From positions 62,001-126,000 of the forward strand of contig JAQBQB010000006.1 in NCBI GenBank assembly GCA_028287235.1: a stretch of 64,000 bases of DNA, in the 5' to 3' direction. Below, piece after piece: positions 25,920-34,114 of this stretch. The translations under genes were made by a program, and so were the position numbers. How positions within the stretch are numbered: position 1 is the stretch's first letter; each line of letters begins with the position of its first letter. Source of the DNA: Gemmatimonadota bacterium (GTDB lineage Bacteria; Gemmatimonadota; Gemmatimonadetes; Gemmatimonadales; Gemmatimonadaceae). The notes under the pieces were generated by a model. The model saw only the letters and a program-made list of their open reading frames with translations, was not told the origin of the DNA and searched no databases.

Positions 25920-27496
25920 GCGAGCCGACAATCCGGCTCAGGGCCGGACGCCGCGCATGGATAGGACTCGGCGTCCTGGGCTTGCCGACCATCCTGCTCG
26001 CGCTCGACTTGAGCATCCTCTATCTCGCGCTGCCGCGCCTGAGCGCCGATCTCGGCGCAACGAATACCGAGCAACTCTGGATCACCGACATCTACGGATT
26101 CGTCACGGCCGGCTTTCTGGTGACGATGGGCACCCTCGGCGACCGCATCGGCCGGCGCAGGCTGCTGCTCATCGGGGCGGCCGCGTTCGGCGCGGCGTCG
26201 ATCCTCGCCGCCTACTCGACGAGCGTCGCCATGCTCATCGGCGCGCGCGCCCTCATGGGCCTCGCCGGCGCGACGTTGATGCCCTCCACGCTCGCGCTCA
26301 TCACCAACATGTTCCGCGATCCGGTCGAGCGCGCGACGGCGATCGCCGCATGGACGAGTTGCTTCATGGTCGGCGCCGCGGTGGGCCCCGTCGTCGGCGG
26401 TACGCTCCTCGAGCACTTCTGGTGGGGCGCGCTCTTCCTGCTCGGCGTTCCGGTGATGGTGCTGCTCCTCGTCACCGCTCCCTTTCTGCTTCCGGAATAC
26501 AAGGACGTCGCCGCCGCGCGGCTCGACCTCGCGAGCGTGGTGCTCTCGCTCGCGGCGATCCTGCCGCTCATCTACGCCGGCAAGGTGCTGGCGGTGAGCG
26601 GTGTGACGATCGTGCCCGTTGTCGCCGCAACGGTGGGCATCGCGGCGAGCATCGCGTTCGTGGCGCGCCAGCGGAGGATCGCCAGTCCCCTGCTCGACCT
26701 GCGGCTCTTTCGCAACCGGCCATTCACCGCCTCGCTGTTCATCCTGATGGTCGGACTGGCGACGCAGAGCGGGATCGTGCTGCTGATCAGCGAGCACCTC
26801 CAGGTCGTGGACAATCTCTCGCCGGTGCGCGCGGGCTGGGCGTTGATGCCCGCGTCCCTCGCGATGATCGTTGGTTGCATCGCCGCGCCCATCGGCGCGC
26901 GCCGGATTCGACCCGGCTGGCTCATCGCCGCCGGGCTGACGATCACGGCCGCCGGTTACGTGATGCTCGCGCAGATCGACGGCGCGAGGGATTTGAGATT
27001 ACTCATCGTCGGCGCGATTTTCGTGTTTTTCGGCATCGGCCCCATGGCCGTATTCAGCCAGGATCTCATCGTCGGCTCGGTCCCGCCGGAACGAGCCGGC
27101 ACGGCGGCCGCCCTCTCGGAGACGAGCGGAGACCTCGGCATCGCACTCGGCGTCGCGGTCGTTGGGAGCATCAGCACGGCTGTCTATGTCGAGCGCCTGG
27201 ATTTCCTCCCGTGGACACTTCCAACCGGTGTGGCTCAGTTGGCTCGAGAAAGCATCGGCGGCGCCGCGGAAGCGGCGCGGCGCCTCCCTTCACCGCTCGG
27301 AGACGAACTGCTGCGCCGCGCGCAAAGCGCGTTCACGGCCGGGTTGCACACCGCCGCCGTTGCGAGCGCCGTCGTCAACGTTGGTTTGGCGATCATCGCG
27401 GTGATGGTGCTGTCGCAAAGGCCGTCATCAACGCCAGCACGATCCCCGCAATCCCCGCCACCGCCGACAACGCGAGCGCGGCGCGCTGCCTCGTGA
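25916..27496 (+). CDS. DHA2-family MFS transporter
   Basis: This 526-residue protein starts at GTG 25916, overlapping the previous stop by 4 nt. Fourteen helices and motifs ALDLSILYLALPRLSADL and LGDRIGRRRLL place it in the DHA2 branch, close to QacA/SmvA-type multidrug exporters. The end is Pro/Arg-rich. Its last 104 nt overlap the convergent DUF4337 gene, and that C-terminal tail (after VMVLSQRP) is compositionally unlike a membrane protein end. It is the third gene of an epimerase-importer-exporter operon. Confidence 0.88.
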   Translation: MSEPTIRLRAGRRAWIGLGVLGLPTILLALDLSILYLALPRLSADLGATNTEQLWITDIYGFVTAGFLVTMGTLGDRIGRRRLLLIGAAAFGAASILAAYSTSVAMLIGARALMGLAGATLMPSTLALITNMFRDPVERATAIAAWTSCFMVGAAVGPVVGGTLLEHFWWGALFLLGVPVMVLLLVTAPFLLPEYKDVAAARLDLASVVLSLAAILPLIYAGKVLAVSGVTIVPVVAATVGIAASIAFVARQRRIASPLLDLRLFRNRPFTASLFILMVGLATQSGIVLLISEHLQVVDNLSPVRAGWALMPASLAMIVGCIAAPIGARRIRPGWLIAAGLTITAAGYVMLAQIDGARDLRLLIVGAIFVFFGIGPMAVFSQDLIVGSVPPERAGTAAALSETSGDLGIALGVAVVGSISTAVYVERLDFLPWTLPTGVAQLARESIGGAAEAARRLPSPLGDELLRRAQSAFTAGLHTAAVASAVVNVGLAIIAVMVLSQRPSSTPARSPQSPPPPTTRARRAAS

Positions 27497-28022
27497 GTGC
27501 GGCCACCGCGCCGAGCGCGATCGCCACCTGCAACAACGCCACGGCGAAAGCGAAGTGATGATGCTCGGCGAGCAGGCGATCCGCCTCCGCCGATTTCTCG
27601 TCGCGCTCCGCCTCGAGCTTGCGTGCGTCGATCTGGATCGCCGCTTGTTCACCCGTATACCGCGCCGCCTGCGCACGCAGCGAATCGGGTGCGGCGCGGC
27701 CGGCTGCAGCGTACGCGCTTGCCGCGCTCGTCGCGATGGCGCTCTTGATCCCCTTTGCCTGGTAGAACGCCCACTGATCGGAGGCCCGCGCTTGCAGCGA
27801 CGTCGCCTCGCTCTTGAGCACCAACGCTTCATTGATCGTCGAACCCGCGTGCAACGACACCACGGCGGTCACGGCCGCGAGGATCGCCGTGGTCAGGGCG
27901 ACCAGTCGGAGCAGCGGCGCGCCGGATCGCTCGATCTCGTCGTCGATCGTCTCGCGGAGCTTGTCCGAATCAAATTCGATCTCTTCCGGCATGGGCAGGC
28001 TCGCACTCGAGTGAGTGGCCAA
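27393..28022 (-). CDS. DUF4337 membrane protein
   Basis: This 209-residue protein is of the DUF4337 family. An acidic N-terminus (PEEIEFDSDKLRETIDDEIE) is followed by a helix LVALTTAILAAVTAVVSLHA, a coiled helical domain ending in DEKSAEADRLLAEHHHFAFA, and two C-terminal helices. The DQWAFYQAKGIK motif is a family signature. Function is unknown. The 3' part overlaps the convergent MFS gene by 104 nt in antisense. Start 28022 is chosen; ATG 27992 is also possible. Confidence 0.82.
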   Translation of the reverse strand: MATHSSASLPMPEEIEFDSDKLRETIDDEIERSGAPLLRLVALTTAILAAVTAVVSLHAGSTINEALVLKSEATSLQARASDQWAFYQAKGIKSAIATSAASAYAAAGRAAPDSLRAQAARYTGEQAAIQIDARKLEAERDEKSAEADRLLAEHHHFAFAVALLQVAIALGAVAALTRQRAALALSAVAGIAGIVLALMTAFATAPSPR

Positions 28023-28054
28023 ACATACATGTGCCCGGCTGTCGCGAGCCCAGG

Positions 28055-28070
28055 GCTAAGAAGCCTTAGC
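28055..28070. repeat. Short inverted repeat GCTAAG-AAGC-CTTAGC
   Basis: A 6-bp inverted repeat with a 4-nt centre lies in the divergent region between the DUF4337 gene and the small lipoprotein gene. It may be an operator or chance; no independent support. Confidence 0.25.
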
Positions 28071-28159
28071 GCGTCATGCGGTTCGGCGCGCACGGGGTGG
28101 CATGGTCGCTGCCTTTCACTTTGCAGCGCACATGCAGCGCATACATGAGGAGCCCTTCC

Positions 28160-28438
28160 ATGCGAAACGCAATTCGGACGTTTGGTGCGATCGCTGCCGC
28201 GTCGGCCAGCCTGACATTGGGCGCCTGCGGTCATAAAGAAAAAACGAACAGTGCCGCGGGCGACGTGGCCTATCCGTCATCCGCTTCGACACCGGCGGCG
28301 GACACCGCGCCGGCGCACCACAGCAAGCTCAAAGGCGCGTTGGTCGGCGCTGCCGCCGGACATGTCCTCGGCGGCCATGCCGTTGCTGGTGCGGCCGCGG
28401 GAGCGCTGGTGCAACACGAGCGCAACAAGCGGCGCTAA
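28160..28438 (+). CDS. Small glycine-zipper lipoprotein
   Basis: This 92-residue protein starts at ATG 28160 behind TGAGGAG. The lipoprotein signal ends at SLTLGAC, and a Ser/Ala/Pro linker follows. The C-terminus is a glycine zipper, KGALVGAAAGHVLGGHA then AGAAAGALVQHERNKRR. Proteins of this size with this tail resemble the YMGG/SmpA-like and 17-kDa surface-antigen zippers that insert in or brace the outer membrane. The His-rich zipper (two His in the second helix) is unusual. Confidence 0.8.
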   Translation: MRNAIRTFGAIAAASASLTLGACGHKEKTNSAAGDVAYPSSASTPAADTAPAHHSKLKGALVGAAAGHVLGGHAVAGAAAGALVQHERNKRR

Positions 28439-28442
28439 GGCT

Positions 28443-28478
28443 GTCATCCCGGGGGAGCGCAGCGAGCGTCGGGACGAC
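28443..28478. repeat. Hairpin of GTCATCCCG type
   Basis: GTCATCCCG and CGGGACGAC form an imperfect inverted repeat directly after the small lipoprotein stop. Its core, GGGGAGCGCAGCGAGCG, resembles the palindrome repeated at 33939-34106. It is either a terminator or a dispersed repeat copy, and may serve as both. Confidence 0.45.
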
Positions 28479-28531
28479 AAGAACGCAACGTACCGCGCGT
28501 GTCCGTATTTGTTCGCGTTTGCTGCAGCTGA

Positions 28532-30253
28532 TCAATTCGGCAGCCGATACACGCTCACCTGCGGATTCAACGTCGCGGCCAGCGCCGCGCCACCCGGCGC
28601 CGAGAAGCGAATGGCGACGTTCGCGTTCGCGCCCGTGAGATCGAGGACGTAGAACGCCGGCGTCCCCGGCACCATGCTGGCCGAGATTGGCGCGGTCGTC
28701 GTCAGCGTCGCCGGCACGAGCGGATACGCGCGCGGGAAATTTGCGTTCGACGGGTTGTTGTCGAACAGCCGTTGGTAGAGCTGCCGGAGATTGCGTGTTT
28801 GAAAACGGTCGCGCGGCGGAATCGCGGAGCGCGGTTGTCCTGGGATACTGTCCGTCCAGAGCGCCAAGCTGAAATCCCCGAGCAGGGACCCGAACGGTTC
28901 GCCGGCCGCCGCCGTCACGTTGGCGATTCCCGTCAGGCCCGTTTGCTCGAGCGCGGCGTAGATCGGCTTACCCTTCAGGTCGCCGAGCCAGTGCAAGAGG
29001 AGCCAGTCGCCGCCGCGCCAGGAGAAGCCGTTCTCCGAATCCTGATGCAGCGTGACGCTCGCCGTGTCCGGCCGCAGCAGATAGAAGTAGGAATCGAAGA
29101 GAAAGCCAGAGACGAAGCCCTGCGCCGAATCGGGAAAGAGCTGCGCCGGACTCGTTCGTCCGCTCGGCGGCGGATATTTGGCCTCGAAGTATTCGGAGCC
29201 CAGCTCTTCGGCGCGAATGCTCATGCCCTCGTCGAGCCATCCCTCTTCCTGTTGCCCGCCGTGCACCGCGACGTGCTGCGAGAAGTTGATGAGGTGTTGC
29301 AGCTCGTGGAGAAACGTCGCCGGAATCGTGTTCGCCAGATCGCCGACCGTGTGGGCGCAGCTCACCGTGCCATTCGGATCGGGAATGGCGGAGTAGAAAA
29401 TCTCGCCTTGATTCGAGTTCGCGCTCGTCGTGAAATCGATGCCGTCGAAGTACCCGGCGACGAATCCCTCGGCCTGGCATTGCGCGGAGGTCGTGAGCGC
29501 GTTCACCGACGGTGAGACGAACATGATCACCCGCGCGTTCGCGTCGAGATCGGACGGCGGCCCGAAGGTAGTGATGTCCAGCGGATAGAGCACCTGATCG
29601 AAGTACTGCCCGAACGCCTGGAGCTGCGCCGCCGTAAAGCCGTTCGCGGGCGCCAGGGTGTCGACGTAGAGCAGGATGTGCGCGCCGACGAAGGCGAGCC
29701 GGCCCGTCGCGATTTCGAAGGTCTCGCTCTGTAATGTCGCGCCCTGGAGCACGTGAAAGTTGCGCAGCGAGCCGACGTCGGGAACCGCCGCGGCGGCCGG
29801 CGCGACGTCGGCACGTGTCGCTTGTTGCGCGCCGATCATTTTCCACGTCGCTGTCGCAAGCGCACGGCGGCTCCTGTCGCGAAGCAGCGCGTCGAATTGC
29901 TGTTGCCGGCTCAGTGGACGCGTTACGGCGAGCGTCGCGCTGTTGGCGAGCGACGACGTCGCCGTGCCGACTACGCCGATCTGGTACGGCACCGGCGTGT
30001 CGGCGACCCCCGACCGCACGCCGCCGGTCGCGAACTGCGGAACGATCAGATACTTCGCGCCGGGCGCGAGATTGAGAAACGTGCCCGACGAGCACGCGAG
30101 CGTGACGGCCTGATTGGGCGAGAGTGCAACGAGCGCCGTGGCGCCGCACGTCGGCGTCACGAGTGCGATCGGTGCGGTCACGTCGCTCGAGTGGCATGCG
30201 GCGAGCAGCGCCGCGCACGTGGCGGCGGCGATGACAGTCTTGCTGTTGAGCAC
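28532..30253 (-). CDS. Exported zinc metallopeptidase lipoprotein, M30-like
   Basis: This protein of about 573 residues starts with GTG 30253 behind AGGAC. It has a lipoprotein signal (AALLAACHSS). The catalytic HExxH is in TFLHELQHLINF (~313), and the third ligand Glu is in GWLDEGMSIRAEE (~337). That spacing and the downstream domain recall the M30 hyicolysin group. Cys-rich segments flank it (TPTCGA, LACSSG). It would act on the cell surface or in the periplasm. A minus-strand neighbour encodes a zinc-finger protein 155 nt upstream. Confidence 0.8.
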   Translation of the reverse strand: MLNSKTVIAAATCAALLAACHSSDVTAPIALVTPTCGATALVALSPNQAVTLACSSGTFLNLAPGAKYLIVPQFATGGVRSGVADTPVPYQIGVVGTATSSLANSATLAVTRPLSRQQQFDALLRDRSRRALATATWKMIGAQQATRADVAPAAAAVPDVGSLRNFHVLQGATLQSETFEIATGRLAFVGAHILLYVDTLAPANGFTAAQLQAFGQYFDQVLYPLDITTFGPPSDLDANARVIMFVSPSVNALTTSAQCQAEGFVAGYFDGIDFTTSANSNQGEIFYSAIPDPNGTVSCAHTVGDLANTIPATFLHELQHLINFSQHVAVHGGQQEEGWLDEGMSIRAEELGSEYFEAKYPPPSGRTSPAQLFPDSAQGFVSGFLFDSYFYLLRPDTASVTLHQDSENGFSWRGGDWLLLHWLGDLKGKPIYAALEQTGLTGIANVTAAAGEPFGSLLGDFSLALWTDSIPGQPRSAIPPRDRFQTRNLRQLYQRLFDNNPSNANFPRAYPLVPATLTTTAPISASMVPGTPAFYVLDLTGANANVAIRFSAPGGAALAATLNPQVSVYRLPN

Positions 30254-30359
30254 TGGCACGTCCTGAGAATTTCTGCCGTCGTGTCGGCAGAGGGTGTGCC
30301 CCGCACTCGCTTCGAACCAACTCCGAACGCTAAGAATTGACAGCGGGCGCCTCGACGGC

Positions 30360-30395
30360 AGCGCGGGCCGTTCGCATCGGCGAACGGCCCGCGCT
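30360..30395. terminator. Perfect 16-bp hairpin after zinc-finger gene
   Basis: AGCGCGGGCCGTTCGC, loop ATCG, and its exact complement form a perfect 16-bp stem. It lies 13 nt downstream of the zinc-finger stop on the minus strand and 107 nt upstream of the peptidase start. No clear U-run follows, so it may terminate, stabilise the mRNA 3' end, or be an operator. Confidence 0.6.
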
Positions 30396-30407
30396 CTCAA
30401 TCAGAAC

Positions 30408-30578
30408 CTACGCTTGCCCGCCATTCGATTGCGGCCGATTGCCCTGCCCCGACTCGCCGCCGCCGGGCGCAGCATTCATTTGCTGCGCGTGTTGCTGGCG
30501 CTTGTGCTGATCCAGCTCTTGTTGTGAATCGAGATGCGCGCCGCAAATCCGACAGTCGAACTCGTGCGTGTGTGCCAT
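30408..30578 (-). CDS. Small single C2H2 zinc-finger protein, 56 aa
   Basis: This 56-residue protein starts at ATG 30578, behind GAGGTGG. Residues 6-30 are a C2H2-type finger: FDCRICGAHLDSQQELDQHKRQQH gives CxxC and HxxxxH spacing. The rest is a Gly/Asn/Gln-rich tail. Longer in-frame starts exist upstream but carry a low-complexity N-terminus. Single C2H2 fingers are known in bacteria (MucR/Ros are longer), and this one may bind DNA, RNA or protein. Function unknown. The finger residues of this short gene could easily be missed by annotation. Confidence 0.7.
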   Translation of the reverse strand: MAHTHEFDCRICGAHLDSQQELDQHKRQQHAQQMNAAPGGGESGQGNRPQSNGGQA

Positions 30579-30867
30579 GGACCACCTCGCCTCTTGGGCC
30601 GGATGAGCGCTCCGCGCTGGAACGCTCGCATCGTCGGCCGGAGTATGCGTCGTCCGCACGGGACGTGCCCTCCGCTCCGGCCGCGGCAGGACGGCGCGCG
30701 CGGCTGATTCCATTCATCGATCCTCAGCGACCACTCGTTGGCTCTCAGCCGCCATGTGAGAAGTTTTGCCGCAGTGGCTCACCGGCCGCCCGTAGCATAT
30801 GCGACAGCAGATATCCCGGCGGCCAATTCGGGATGTTCGCCTCCTTCTCGCATCTTTCGGAGCCGCG

Positions 30868-33261
30868 ATGAACCACCGTACGCTCGTCCGTCACGTCGCT
30901 ACCCTTGCGCTACTCCTCGTCGCACCGCGGATCGCGGCCGCGATGCCCGAGCCGGCGCCCGCCCGTGGACCCACGGCCAACGCCGATCTCACCGGGGTCG
31001 TGAGCGACAGCTCGAACGGACAACCGCTTCCCTCCGCCGAGATCAGCGTGACGCTGCCGGGCGGTGGCATCGTGAGCAATACCATCAGCGACGCGTTCGG
31101 CCGCTACACCGTGCACAACCTGGCGAGCGGAACGTACAACATCGCGGTGCACCTGCTCGGGTTTCGACCCATCGCCCGCCCGCTGATCATCGGCGCAGCG
31201 GTCGCGACGCAGCGGATGAACTTCGCGATGTCGCCAATCGGACTGAACCTCGAAGCCGTCCAGGTGACGGCCACGGTTCCAATCTCGCTCGACACACGCA
31301 CCGGCGAGCAGGTCTTCAAGCAGAACGACTATCACGGCGCGCCAACCAATACGACGTCGCAGATTCTCCAAACCGCCATCGTGGGCGCGGCGCGCGCGCC
31401 CACCGGTGAAGTGCACATTCGCGGACAGCACGCCGAGTACACCTACTATGTGGATGGTGTCCCCGTTCCGGCGGGCATCTCGGGCTCGCTCAACGAGCTC
31501 TTCGACCCGGAAGTCGTGAACCAGATCACCTTCCAGACGGGCGGGTGGGACGCCGAATACGGAAACAAGAACGCCGCCGTCGTGAACGTGACGACGAAAA
31601 TTCCGGCCGGCGGCTTTCACGCCTCGGTGAGCAGCTACGTGGGCGGCTACGATCATTCCACGACCGTGGGCCCGTCGTCGTTCAATGGCCAGACGCTGAG
31701 CATGAGCGGCAACAACGGCCCATGGGGTCTGTACGTGGCCGGTGCGCGGCAGTTCTCCGACATGCGCCGCGAACCGGTGGTGTTCGACACGTCGGGCAGC
31801 CGCATCATCAACTTTCATAACTCCGGCACCGATACCTACGGATTCGCGAAGCTGCAGTACACGCCGAGCTCCGCCGACGTCGTCGCACTCGAAGTGAACA
31901 TGGCGCAGACGAAGTTCGCCGTGCCGTTCGACTCGACCGGCGGCGTGTTCTCCGACGACCACCAGAAGGACATCAATTCGTTCGTGAACCTCGGTTGGCG
32001 CCACCAGTTCGGCGCGGCGAGCACGGGCTCCGTGTCCGGCAGCGACCTGTTCACCGGCCTGTTCTACCGGCACGGCAGTCTCAATTACAATCCCAACCCG
32101 AACGACGATCCGCAGTTCGTCTTCTTCCCCGACACCACGCCGCGCAACCTCGCGGAGAACCGTTCGTTCGACGCGTTCGGCATCAAGCTCGACTACCTCT
32201 TGCGTCCCGCGGAAGGTCTCGAATTCAAGGTCGGCACGCTGTCGTCGCTCACGCGCGGCCATGAGGATTTCAGCACCTTCGACACCAACGGCAACCCGGG
32301 GCCCGCGTCGAACTCGAACCTCACGGGCAGCGACGTCGGCGTCTACGCGCAGACGGCGTACACACCGTTCGAGAAGTTCGAGATTCGCACCGGCGTGCGG
32401 TACGACGCGCACACGGCGCCCTTCGCCGGCACGCAGTCGCAGGTCAGCCCGCGCATCCGCCTCAACTTCTTTCCGACGTCGGCCACGACCCTCTACGCGT
32501 ACTATGGCCGGCTCTTTCTCCCCACGAACGTGGAAGATCTCCGCGCCATCACGACCGTGGCGCAGGGCGGCACGGTCGCCGATCCGACGCTTCCGGAGCG
32601 CGACAACTTCTACGAGGCGGGGCTGATCCAGCGCATCCCGCAAGCATCGCTCGTCGCCAAGCTCTCGGCGTATCGCAAAGAGAGCTCGCCGGGCATCGAC
32701 GATAACACCGTGCCGGGATCGGCGATCGTCACATCAGTCAACATCGCATCGGTGAAGATCACCGGCCTCGAGGGCGTACTCGAGTTCCGGCCGAGTGGGC
32801 CGTTCAGCGCATACCTCAATGCGGCGCTCAACCATGCCTACGGCAACGGTCCAATCACCGGCGGGTTCTTCCCGGCTGACACGCCGGTGGGCTTCTTCGA
32901 CCTCGACCACGATCAGCGTCTCTCGATGGTCGCGAGCGGTACCTACTCCGCGAACCGACTCTTTCTCGCCGGATCGGCGATCTACGGATCGGGCCTCACC
33001 AACGGCGTTGCTCCGGCCGACTGCGGCTGCTCGTTCGGCACCAGCCTGTTCGATTTCAACTCCGGCACGCACGTCGACCCGAGCACGATCTTCAACGCGA
33101 GCGCCGGCTACACGATCATCGCGGGTACCACGGTGTTCCAGCCGCAGATCTACGTCGAGAACGTCTTCGACAAGAAGTATCCGCTCAAAGGCGCGTTTTT
33201 CAGCGGCGCCTCCGTCGGTCGTCCGCGCAGCATTCAGGTGCGGCTGAAGGTCGCGTTCTAG
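30868..33261 (+). CDS. TonB-dependent outer-membrane receptor
   Basis: This 797-residue protein has a signal peptide and a CarboxypepD_reg-like domain (TGVVSDSSNGQPLPSAEIS, DAFGRYTVHNLASGTY). A plug domain follows (GEVHIRGQHAEYTYYVDGVP), then a long beta-barrel ending in LKVAF with the terminal Phe expected for outer-membrane insertion. It starts at ATG 30868 behind GGAG. No siderophore hint is visible. The following MerC-like gene suggests a metal substrate, perhaps zinc. Confidence 0.93.
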   Translation: MNHRTLVRHVATLALLLVAPRIAAAMPEPAPARGPTANADLTGVVSDSSNGQPLPSAEISVTLPGGGIVSNTISDAFGRYTVHNLASGTYNIAVHLLGFRPIARPLIIGAAVATQRMNFAMSPIGLNLEAVQVTATVPISLDTRTGEQVFKQNDYHGAPTNTTSQILQTAIVGAARAPTGEVHIRGQHAEYTYYVDGVPVPAGISGSLNELFDPEVVNQITFQTGGWDAEYGNKNAAVVNVTTKIPAGGFHASVSSYVGGYDHSTTVGPSSFNGQTLSMSGNNGPWGLYVAGARQFSDMRREPVVFDTSGSRIINFHNSGTDTYGFAKLQYTPSSADVVALEVNMAQTKFAVPFDSTGGVFSDDHQKDINSFVNLGWRHQFGAASTGSVSGSDLFTGLFYRHGSLNYNPNPNDDPQFVFFPDTTPRNLAENRSFDAFGIKLDYLLRPAEGLEFKVGTLSSLTRGHEDFSTFDTNGNPGPASNSNLTGSDVGVYAQTAYTPFEKFEIRTGVRYDAHTAPFAGTQSQVSPRIRLNFFPTSATTLYAYYGRLFLPTNVEDLRAITTVAQGGTVADPTLPERDNFYEAGLIQRIPQASLVAKLSAYRKESSPGIDDNTVPGSAIVTSVNIASVKITGLEGVLEFRPSGPFSAYLNAALNHAYGNGPITGGFFPADTPVGFFDLDHDQRLSMVASGTYSANRLFLAGSAIYGSGLTNGVAPADCGCSFGTSLFDFNSGTHVDPSTIFNASAGYTIIAGTTVFQPQIYVENVFDKKYPLKGAFFSGASVGRPRSIQVRLKVAF

Positions 33262-33294
33262 GCCCCCGACACGGAATCGCGACACATAGATCCG

Positions 33295-33726
33295 ATGGCG
33301 ACATTGACGAACACGGCGGCGCGGGGAGCCAGGATGGACCGCGTCGCCACGGGTTGTTCAGCGGCGTGCGCGGTGCACTGCGCGATCATGCCCATCTTGA
33401 TTCCCTTACTCCCGGTTGCATTCGGGCGCCTTCTCGGACCCGCCCTCGAATGGGGATTTACACTCACGTCGGTGGCCCTCGGCGTGACCAGTCTAGGCCA
33501 TTCGTATCGGACGGTGCACCGTGACGGCCGTCCGCTGGCCGGCTTTGCCGTCGGCATTTCGATCCTGTTGGCGTCCAAGCAATTTGCCGAGGGATTACCC
33601 GCGATCGAGCTCTCGGCGGTCGCGGCCGGCGCGTCGCTCATCATGGCGTCTCACGTTCTGAATCTTCGCCTCCGACGGTTGGCCCATGCGGCAACGGAGT
33701 GCGAGTGCCCGTGTCACGACGCCTGA
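33295..33726 (+). CDS. MerC-domain membrane protein with Cys-rich tail
   Basis: This 143-residue protein matches the MerC domain: ATGCSAACAVHCAIMPILIP in the first helix, with paired Cys, then three more helices. The tail ends CECPCHDA. It begins 33 nt after the TonB receptor stop, on the same strand. MerC proteins bring Hg into the cytoplasm, but MerC-domain proteins without other mer genes have been linked to zinc receptor loci. Mercury resistance is unlikely because merA/merT/merP are absent. Confidence 0.82.
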   Translation: MATLTNTAARGARMDRVATGCSAACAVHCAIMPILIPLLPVAFGRLLGPALEWGFTLTSVALGVTSLGHSYRTVHRDGRPLAGFAVGISILLASKQFAEGLPAIELSAVAAGASLIMASHVLNLRLRRLAHAATECECPCHDA

Positions 33727-33878
33727 CTCATTGTGCGCGGAAGTCGCCGTTACGGGCCAGCCATCGGCCAGAACCAGCAGGTCGCGCGAACGATCCGTCC
33801 ACTCGTTGAATTACTCTGATGACGGACTGGGTCTCCGTCTAACGTTCCAGAGCCTCCTAGAGAGGCACGGTTAAACAG

Positions 33879-33929
33879 AAGCTGGCTGTCGTGATTGGGC
33901 CGTGGGGGTCCGATTGCGGCAGCCAGCTT
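33879..33929. terminator. Hairpin AAGCTGGCTG / CAGCCAGCTT
   Basis: A 10-bp perfect inverted repeat with a 31-nt loop is followed by TTTG on the plus strand. It lies in the gene-free region between the MerC gene and the repeat array, and could end the receptor/MerC transcript. Confidence 0.4.
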
Positions 33930-33938
33930 TTGTGCTGC

Positions 33939-34106
33939 CATCCTGAGGGAGCGTAGCGACCGAAGGATCGGCGTCCTTGGACGGCGATCCTTCGCTTCGC
34001 TCAGGATGACACGCGGGCGCATGTCATCCTGAGGGAGCGTCGCGACCGAAGGATCGGCGTCCTTGGACAGCGATCCTTCGCTTCGCTCAGGATGACACGC
34101 GGGCGC
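33939..34106. repeat. Two tandem palindromic repeats, 86-bp period
   Basis: Two copies start with CATCCTGAGGGAGCG at 33939 and 34025 and differ at only two positions over 82 bp. Each is an imperfect palindrome: the 5' arm CATCCTGAG...AAGGATCG faces CGATCCTTCG...CTCAGGATG. They look like REP/BIME-type dispersed repeats placed 3' of the MerC gene and just after the LytTR gene. Copies elsewhere would be expected. Confidence 0.8.
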
Positions 34107-34114
34107 GACGGAGC

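Larger units (their letters stand above)
33727..34114. other. 388-bp region without a gene
   Basis: The only structures here are the hairpin at 33879 and the two 86-bp repeats at 33939-34106. No reading frame is convincing. The first ~150 nt are otherwise featureless. Confidence 0.7.

Noticed and set aside
33295-33726. Mercury resistance operon
   Set aside because: Only a MerC-like domain is present; merA, merT, merP and a MerR regulator are absent from the window.
33939-34106. CRISPR array
   Set aside because: Only two long palindromic units occur, without spacers of regular size and without cas genes.
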